A DNA stretch of 7,842 bases from Candidatus Coatesbacteria bacterium RBG_13_66_14 (lineage in GTDB: Bacteria; RBG-13-66-14): contig MFAF01000151.1 of NCBI GenBank assembly GCA_001774505.1, positions 1-7,842 of the forward strand, written 5' to 3'. How positions within the stretch are numbered: the stretch's first letter is position 1; each line of letters begins with the position of its first letter. This document shows, one piece after another, positions 5,041-7,842 of this stretch. The notes below the pieces were generated by a model. The model was not told the origin of the DNA and ran no database searches. It was given only the letters and a program-made list of their open reading frames with translations. Both the position numbers and the translations under genes were made by a program.

Positions 5041-6060
5041 TTACTTCAGCGCCTTGCCGCATTTGCCGCAGAACTTGTCGCCGGGGACGAGCTCCTCGCC
5101 GCACTTGGGGCACACCGGGTGCAGCGCCGCGCCACACTTGCCGCAGAACTTGCTCCCCGCCGCGTTCTCGAAACCGCACTTGCCGCAGACGACGACCTTC
5201 TCCGGGGCGGACTTGCCGCCCTTGTCCTTCATGGCGTCGGCCATCTGGCCCCCGATGGCCATCCCCGCGCCGAGTCCGGCGCCCATGCCGGCCATCCCCC
5301 CGCCGCCGGGCTGCTTGGCCGCGTCGCCGATGGCCTCGGCGGTCTTGTAGCGCGTGTAGCGGTCCATGTCGCCGATGGCGCCCATCCTGGCGCGCTCGTC
5401 CATGGCCTTCTCCACCTCGGGCGGCGCGGTGATGGCCCCCACGGTGAAGTCCACCAGCTCGATGCCGTAGGTGGCTATCTCGTTGGTGAGCTTGGCTTTG
5501 AGCGCGATGGCGAACTCGTCGTAGAGCGCGGGCAGGTCCAGGAGGCTCTTCACCTGCTCGCCGAGGAAGTCGAAGGTCCGGCTGACGATGATGCCGCGGA
5601 GAAAGTCCTCGAGCTCGCCGACCATTTTCAGGTTGCCGGTGCCGACGTACTTGTTGACGAAGAGGCCGGAGTCGATGATGCGCAGGGAGTAGATGCCGTG
5701 GGCGCGGAGGCGGACGATGCCGAACTCGGCGTCGCGGAAGGCCACCGGCTGCGGCGTGCCCCACTTGAGGTCGGTGAAGACCTTGCGGTTGACGAAGTAG
5801 ACCTCGACCTTGAAGGGGGTCTTGCCGCCGAAGGGGAGCTTCAACAGGCCCCGCAGGAGCGGGATGTTGGCCGATGTGACGGTGTGGCGTCCGGGGGCGA
5901 AGCGGTCCAGGGCCTGGCCGTCGCGGAAGAAGACGGCCTCCTGGCTCTCGCGGACGACGACCTGGGCGCCGTAGGCGATGTCGCCGGAGCCGTCGCTCGG
6001 GACGCGCTCGACGAGGACGTCGCCCTTGTTGTCGAGGGATTGCAGGATTTCGATGGCCAT
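5041..6060 (-). CDS. SPFH/band 7 protein with two C-terminal zinc ribbons
   Basis: A 339-residue protein of the bacterial 'virion core protein-like' SPFH group, to which Bacillus subtilis YdjI belongs; YdjI-type proteins are linked to membrane-stress complexes with PspA-like partners. Residues 1-225 carry the SPFH-like domain, beginning with the beta-rich VLVERVPSDGSGDIAYGAQ (15-33) and VVVRESQEAVFFRDG (34-48), and ending in the helix APPEVEKAMDERARMG (212-227). A glycine/methionine-rich low-complexity stretch follows (252-276). Two zinc ribbons close the protein, each CxxC-x10-CxxC: C292/C295/C306/C309 and C317/C320/C331/C334. There is no signal peptide or clear transmembrane helix. The ATG has AAGGAG five bases upstream, and a promoter lies at 6098-6127. 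The same frame stays open to 6714, but that extension covers other genes in antisense-like arginine-rich sequence and is rejected. No pspA or kinase partner is in view, so the role is inferred. Confidence 0.88.
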   Translation of the reverse strand: MAIEILQSLDNKGDVLVERVPSDGSGDIAYGAQVVVRESQEAVFFRDGQALDRFAPGRHTVTSANIPLLRGLLKLPFGGKTPFKVEVYFVNRKVFTDLKWGTPQPVAFRDAEFGIVRLRAHGIYSLRIIDSGLFVNKYVGTGNLKMVGELEDFLRGIIVSRTFDFLGEQVKSLLDLPALYDEFAIALKAKLTNEIATYGIELVDFTVGAITAPPEVEKAMDERARMGAIGDMDRYTRYKTAEAIGDAAKQPGGGGMAGMGAGLGAGMAIGGQMADAMKDKGGKSAPEKVVVCGKCGFENAAGSKFCGKCGAALHPVCPKCGEELVPGDKFCGKCGKALK

Positions 6061-6097
6061 GGTCACTCCTTGAATGCGCGGGGTATTTACGGACCCT

Positions 6098-6127
6098 AGC
6101 ATATCACGGTGCGGCGGCGCCTGACAA
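6098..6127 (-). promoter_or_regulatory. Promoter of the SPFH-zinc ribbon gene
   Basis: On the minus strand TTGTCA (complement of 6122-6127, five of six to TTGACA), an 18-base spacer and TATGCT (complement of 6098-6103, four of six to TATAAT) form a good sigma70-type promoter. The start would fall near 6091, about 30 bases before the ATG. It separates this gene from the upstream DUF454 gene. Confidence 0.6.
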
Positions 6128-6140
6128 CGGGAGGCGTGGC

Positions 6141-6509
6141 CTAGCGGGCGGTGGGGATGGTGAGGATGTGGATGGACACGGCGACCAGGACGACGCCCAA
6201 CAGGATGCGCAGCCAGAGCGCCTCGACGAAGAAGACGGCGGTGGTCGTGATGACGACGGTCATTACCGCCAGAACGGCTATTTTCAGCCGGAGGGGGATG
6301 CCGCCCTCGGTGCGCCAGGCGCGGATGTAGGCCCCGAGCCGGGTGGCTAGGAGCCAGTCGTGGAGCTTCCTGGAGCCGTGGGCGTAGCAGACGGCGGTCA
6401 GCAGGAGGAACGGCGTGGTGGGGAGGACCGGGAGGAAGATGCCGAGAACGCCGAGACCGAGGCAGAGCGAGCCGGCGGCGATGAAGACCCCCCGAGTAAA
6501 AGGTCTCAT
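6141..6509 (-). CDS. DUF454 (YbaN-like) inner-membrane protein
   Basis: A 122-residue DUF454 family protein, the family of E. coli YbaN; its function is unknown. The hallmark is GIFLPVLPTTPFLLLTAVCYAHGS (23-46; signature core LPVLPTTPF at 26-34), followed by HDWLL (50-54) and the cytoplasmic loop YIRAWRTEGGIPLRLK (61-76). Hydrophobic segments are visible at about 7-25, 33-43, 76-95 and 98-117, so it should be an integral membrane protein. The ATG at 6509 is preferred because GAGGAG lies nine bases upstream and the homologous N-terminus begins there. A GTG at 6548 would add 13 hydrophilic residues and begins three bases after the dUTPase stop; it is the alternative. The gene follows the dUTPase gene closely and is probably co-transcribed with it. 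Confidence 0.88.
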   Translation of the reverse strand: MRPFTRGVFIAAGSLCLGLGVLGIFLPVLPTTPFLLLTAVCYAHGSRKLHDWLLATRLGAYIRAWRTEGGIPLRLKIAVLAVMTVVITTTAVFFVEALWLRILLGVVLVAVSIHILTIPTAR

Positions 6510-6551
6510 GGGCCGTCTCTCCTCGCCCGGCTGCTCGGTTTTGCCCACGGG

Positions 6552-7085
6552 TCAGTCCCCCTCGCCCTGGTAGCCGCCGCGGTAGCCCGCGGTCTCCCCC
6601 TTCAGGCGGAAGAACAGAAGTTGCAAGACCCGCGCCCGCTCGGCCAGCTCCAGGCCGGCGGGGTTGAAGACGGCGAGAAGCCCCTGCCCGCGCCCCGAGT
6701 AACCCGCGTCCCACACCGCGCTGCCCAGGTGCGCCCCGCAGCGCAACAGGCTCGAGCGCGGCCTCCCCAGCGCCAGGACGTCCCGCGGCAGGTTGACCTT
6801 CTCCGTGTAGCGGACGAGGTACGCTCCGGGGGGCAAGACCAGCCTCCCTTCCCGCCAGGGGATGACCTCCGACTCCGGCAGCCGGCGACCGGAGTTGTCG
6901 AAATCCAGGCGGCCGGGGAGGTCGTCCGAAAACCAGGCCACTTCGGCCGCGGTAAGGTCCACACCGTTGGGGGTCACCTGGACCCGAGGTTCGGAAAGTC
7001 CCTCCACCAGGGGCGGGCTGCCCGCGAGGAGGCTGGCGAGCTCTTCGCCGGTGATCGGGCCTGGGAGCGGGGCGGGGTCGGTCAC
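6552..7085 (-). CDS. dut: dUTPase of the dCTP deaminase/dUTPase superfamily
   Basis: A 177-residue protein resembling the archaeal-type dUTP diphosphatase, which hydrolyses dUTP to dUMP and pyrophosphate to keep uracil out of DNA and supply dTMP synthesis. Motifs in order: QVTPNGVDLT (36-45), LPPGAYLVRYTEKVNLP (84-100), GRPRSSLLRCGA (107-118), the core AVWDAGYSGRGQGLL (123-137), NPAG (141-144), ARVLQLLFF (151-159) and a glycine-rich nucleotide-closing tail YRGGYQGEGD (168-177). By-eye alignment puts alanine (A138) where dCTP deaminases have their catalytic glutamate, so dUTPase rather than deaminase activity is favoured. The start is GTG; a TAA four codons upstream in frame (7097-7095) rules out a longer protein. 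No Shine-Dalgarno site is visible: the bases before GTG are an A-run and CACC. Confidence 0.8.
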   Translation of the reverse strand: MTDPAPLPGPITGEELASLLAGSPPLVEGLSEPRVQVTPNGVDLTAAEVAWFSDDLPGRLDFDNSGRRLPESEVIPWREGRLVLPPGAYLVRYTEKVNLPRDVLALGRPRSSLLRCGAHLGSAVWDAGYSGRGQGLLAVFNPAGLELAERARVLQLLFFRLKGETAGYRGGYQGEGD

Positions 7086-7098
7086 GGTGTTTTTTTAA

Positions 7099-7116
7099 AG
7101 GCGGGGATTCCCGCCT
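7099..7116 (-). terminator. Hairpin between the cNMP-binding and dUTPase genes
   Basis: AGGCGGG (7099-7105) and CCCGCCT (7110-7116) form a 7-bp stem with a four-base loop. On the minus strand it lies after the cyclic-nucleotide-binding gene and is followed by TT and then a run of seven A, so it lacks a proper U-tract. It ends 13 bases before the dUTPase GTG. It may be a weak terminator, an attenuator or an mRNA processing or stability element. Confidence 0.4.
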
Positions 7117-7150
7117 CTGGATGGACGTGGGGAATCGGTCCGGGCCGGGT

Positions 7151-7627
7151 TTACGACGAACCCTCGAAGGCCTTGTGAATCTTGTAGTAGTTGCGCAGCT
7201 TCTCGTTGGACTTGCGGATGCGGGTGCAAAAAGTGCGGATGAAGGCGATCATGATTTTATTTCCGATTCCGATGTCCTCGACGATGAGCTTCTCGAAGTC
7301 CGCCTTGCCCAGGGAGAGGAGCCTGGAATCCTTGCGGCAGACGGCGGAAGCCGAGCGGGGCGCGGCGTCTATTAGCGCCATCTCGCCGAAGAAGGCCGGG
7401 CGCTCCAGGAACAGGAGCTCCTCGGTCCCCACCCCCTCGATGGCGAGCGTGATGGAGACCATGCCGGAATCCACGATGTAGAACTTGTCCCCGGCGTCGC
7501 CCTCGTGGAAGATGAAATCGTCCTTGGCGAAGGACTCCTCCTTCAGGCGTGAGGCGACCACCTCGAGCTCGGGGTCGTCCAGGCCGGCGAAGAGCATGAC
7601 GTCGCGTATCTGGTCCGGGGTGGGCAT
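7151..7627 (-). CDS. Stand-alone cyclic nucleotide-binding domain protein
   Basis: A 158-residue protein made of a single cNMP-binding (CRP/PKA regulatory-type) beta-barrel. The barrel begins around LFAGLDDPELEVVASRLKEE (12-31). Next come FAKDDFIFHEGDAGDKFYIV (33-52) and SGMVSITL (54-61). The phosphate-binding cassette is FGEMALIDAAPRSASA (80-95), with the G81-E82 pair and arginine R91 expected to bind ribose and phosphate. A C-terminal helical part (112-158) contains the basic segment TRIRKSNEKLRNYYKIHK (135-152). There is no DNA-binding helix-turn-helix, so this is not a complete CRP-type regulator; it should sense cAMP or cGMP and act through a partner, or be regulatory only. The ATG is supported by GAGGT five bases upstream and by the extended -10 promoter at 7657-7665. 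It is the first gene of the likely three-gene unit with the dUTPase and DUF454. Confidence 0.9.
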   Translation of the reverse strand: MPTPDQIRDVMLFAGLDDPELEVVASRLKEESFAKDDFIFHEGDAGDKFYIVDSGMVSITLAIEGVGTEELLFLERPAFFGEMALIDAAPRSASAVCRKDSRLLSLGKADFEKLIVEDIGIGNKIMIAFIRTFCTRIRKSNEKLRNYYKIHKAFEGSS

Positions 7628-7656
7628 GGGGGACCTCGCTTGCGCGTGACGGTGGG

Positions 7657-7665
7657 ATTATAGCA
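7657..7665 (-). promoter_or_regulatory. Extended -10 promoter of the cNMP-binding gene
   Basis: The minus strand reads TGCTATAAT: a perfect TATAAT (complement of 7657-7662) preceded by the TGn extended -10 element (complement of 7663-7665). A T6 run lies just upstream. No good -35 exists at 17 bases, which is usual for extended -10 promoters. Transcription would begin near 7650, leaving a leader of about 23 bases that contains the GAGGT ribosome site. Confidence 0.75.
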
Positions 7666-7736
7666 AAAAACCGGCGGCGTCGGCGAGAAGCGTTTACGGC
7701 CCCTCCACAGGGAAGGTCTACGAGGCAAAGGGCGGG

Positions 7737-7809
7737 TGTAAGGGTTGAAAGCGGCGGGGATAGGAACCGAGCGAAGCGAGCTATGCCCCCAGCAAAACCC
7801 CGCCCTACA
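7737..7809. repeat. Nested inverted structure, possible dispersed intergenic repeat
   Basis: In the gene-free right edge, GGCGGGG (7753-7759) pairs perfectly with CCCCGCC (7798-7804), flanked by an outer imperfect pair TGTAAGG (7737-7743) and CCTACA (7804-7809). An alternative inner hairpin pairs GGGG-ATAG (7756-7763) with CTAT-G-CCCC (7781-7789, one bulge). The loop carries the 12-base mirror sequence GAGCGAAGCGAG (7769-7780). No protein is encoded. This is the look of a dispersed hairpin repeat (REP- or MITE-like), but only one copy is visible here. Confidence 0.4.
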
Positions 7810-7842
7810 TCCATCACATGGCAACGACCGTCAAACGCCATG

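Noticed and set aside
3790..5050. Insertion-sequence ends or attachment-site duplications around the AT-rich island
   Set aside because: By-eye comparison of both borders found no direct or terminal inverted repeats longer than about five bases, and no transposase or integrase is encoded.
5119..6099. 326-residue plus-strand frame opposite the SPFH gene
   Set aside because: Antisense shadow of a recognised gene; low-complexity Ala/Gly/Asp/Val sequence with no domain.
6061..6714. N-terminal extension of the SPFH reading frame
   Set aside because: Arginine/proline-rich and overlaps DUF454 and dUTPase in another frame; the ATG at 6060 has a strong ribosome site, and the SPFH fold begins there.

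Overview
The window is GC-rich bacterial DNA, probably from an uncultivated lineage. The GC-rich blocks use many GTG starts, have clear Shine-Dalgarno sites and carry bacterial sigma70-type promoter elements, for example an extended -10 TGCTATAAT at 7657-7665. Nothing fixes the phylum. No tRNA, rRNA, CRISPR array, integrase, transposase or insertion sequence was seen.

Layout. (1) Bases 1-315 hold no convincing gene, but the leader of the first gene can form alternative hairpins. (2) On the plus strand lie a DUF362 protein (316-1428) and a class I SAM methyltransferase (1462-2070), probably co-transcribed and ended by a strong hairpin terminator at 2092-2113. (3) Converging on that terminator from the minus strand is hypC-hypD plus an 89-residue two-helix membrane protein. 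The three are tightly coupled: TAG directly followed by GTG, then a GTGA stop/start overlap. HypC and HypD form the scaffold that assembles the Fe(CN)2CO unit of [NiFe]-hydrogenases; hypE, hypF, hypA and hypB are not in view. (4) Bases about 3813-5040 form an AT-richer island with one minus-strand gene. Its product joins an N-terminal PD-(D/E)XK-like nuclease to a C-terminal EVE (PUA-like) modified-base reader. (5) On the minus strand follows an SPFH/band 7 protein with two C-terminal zinc ribbons, with its own promoter. (6) Further upstream on the minus strand are a cyclic-nucleotide-binding-domain protein, a dUTPase of the dCTP deaminase/dUTPase superfamily and a DUF454 (YbaN-like) membrane protein. 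These three are probably one transcription unit starting at the extended -10 promoter. (7) Bases 7666-7842 hold no gene but carry a nested inverted structure that looks like a dispersed intergenic repeat.

Most of the window is housekeeping or maturation genes. The unusual element is the nuclease-EVE gene. By domain content it is a candidate stand-alone, modification-dependent restriction enzyme (type IV-like). Its base composition differs sharply from both flanks: 23 G+C of 60 at 4141-4200 against 43 of 60 at 5101-5160. It sits between the 3' end of the SPFH gene and the hypC promoter, consistent with horizontal acquisition. An inverted repeat lies just upstream of its start. Its role in defence is inferred from domains and composition only.
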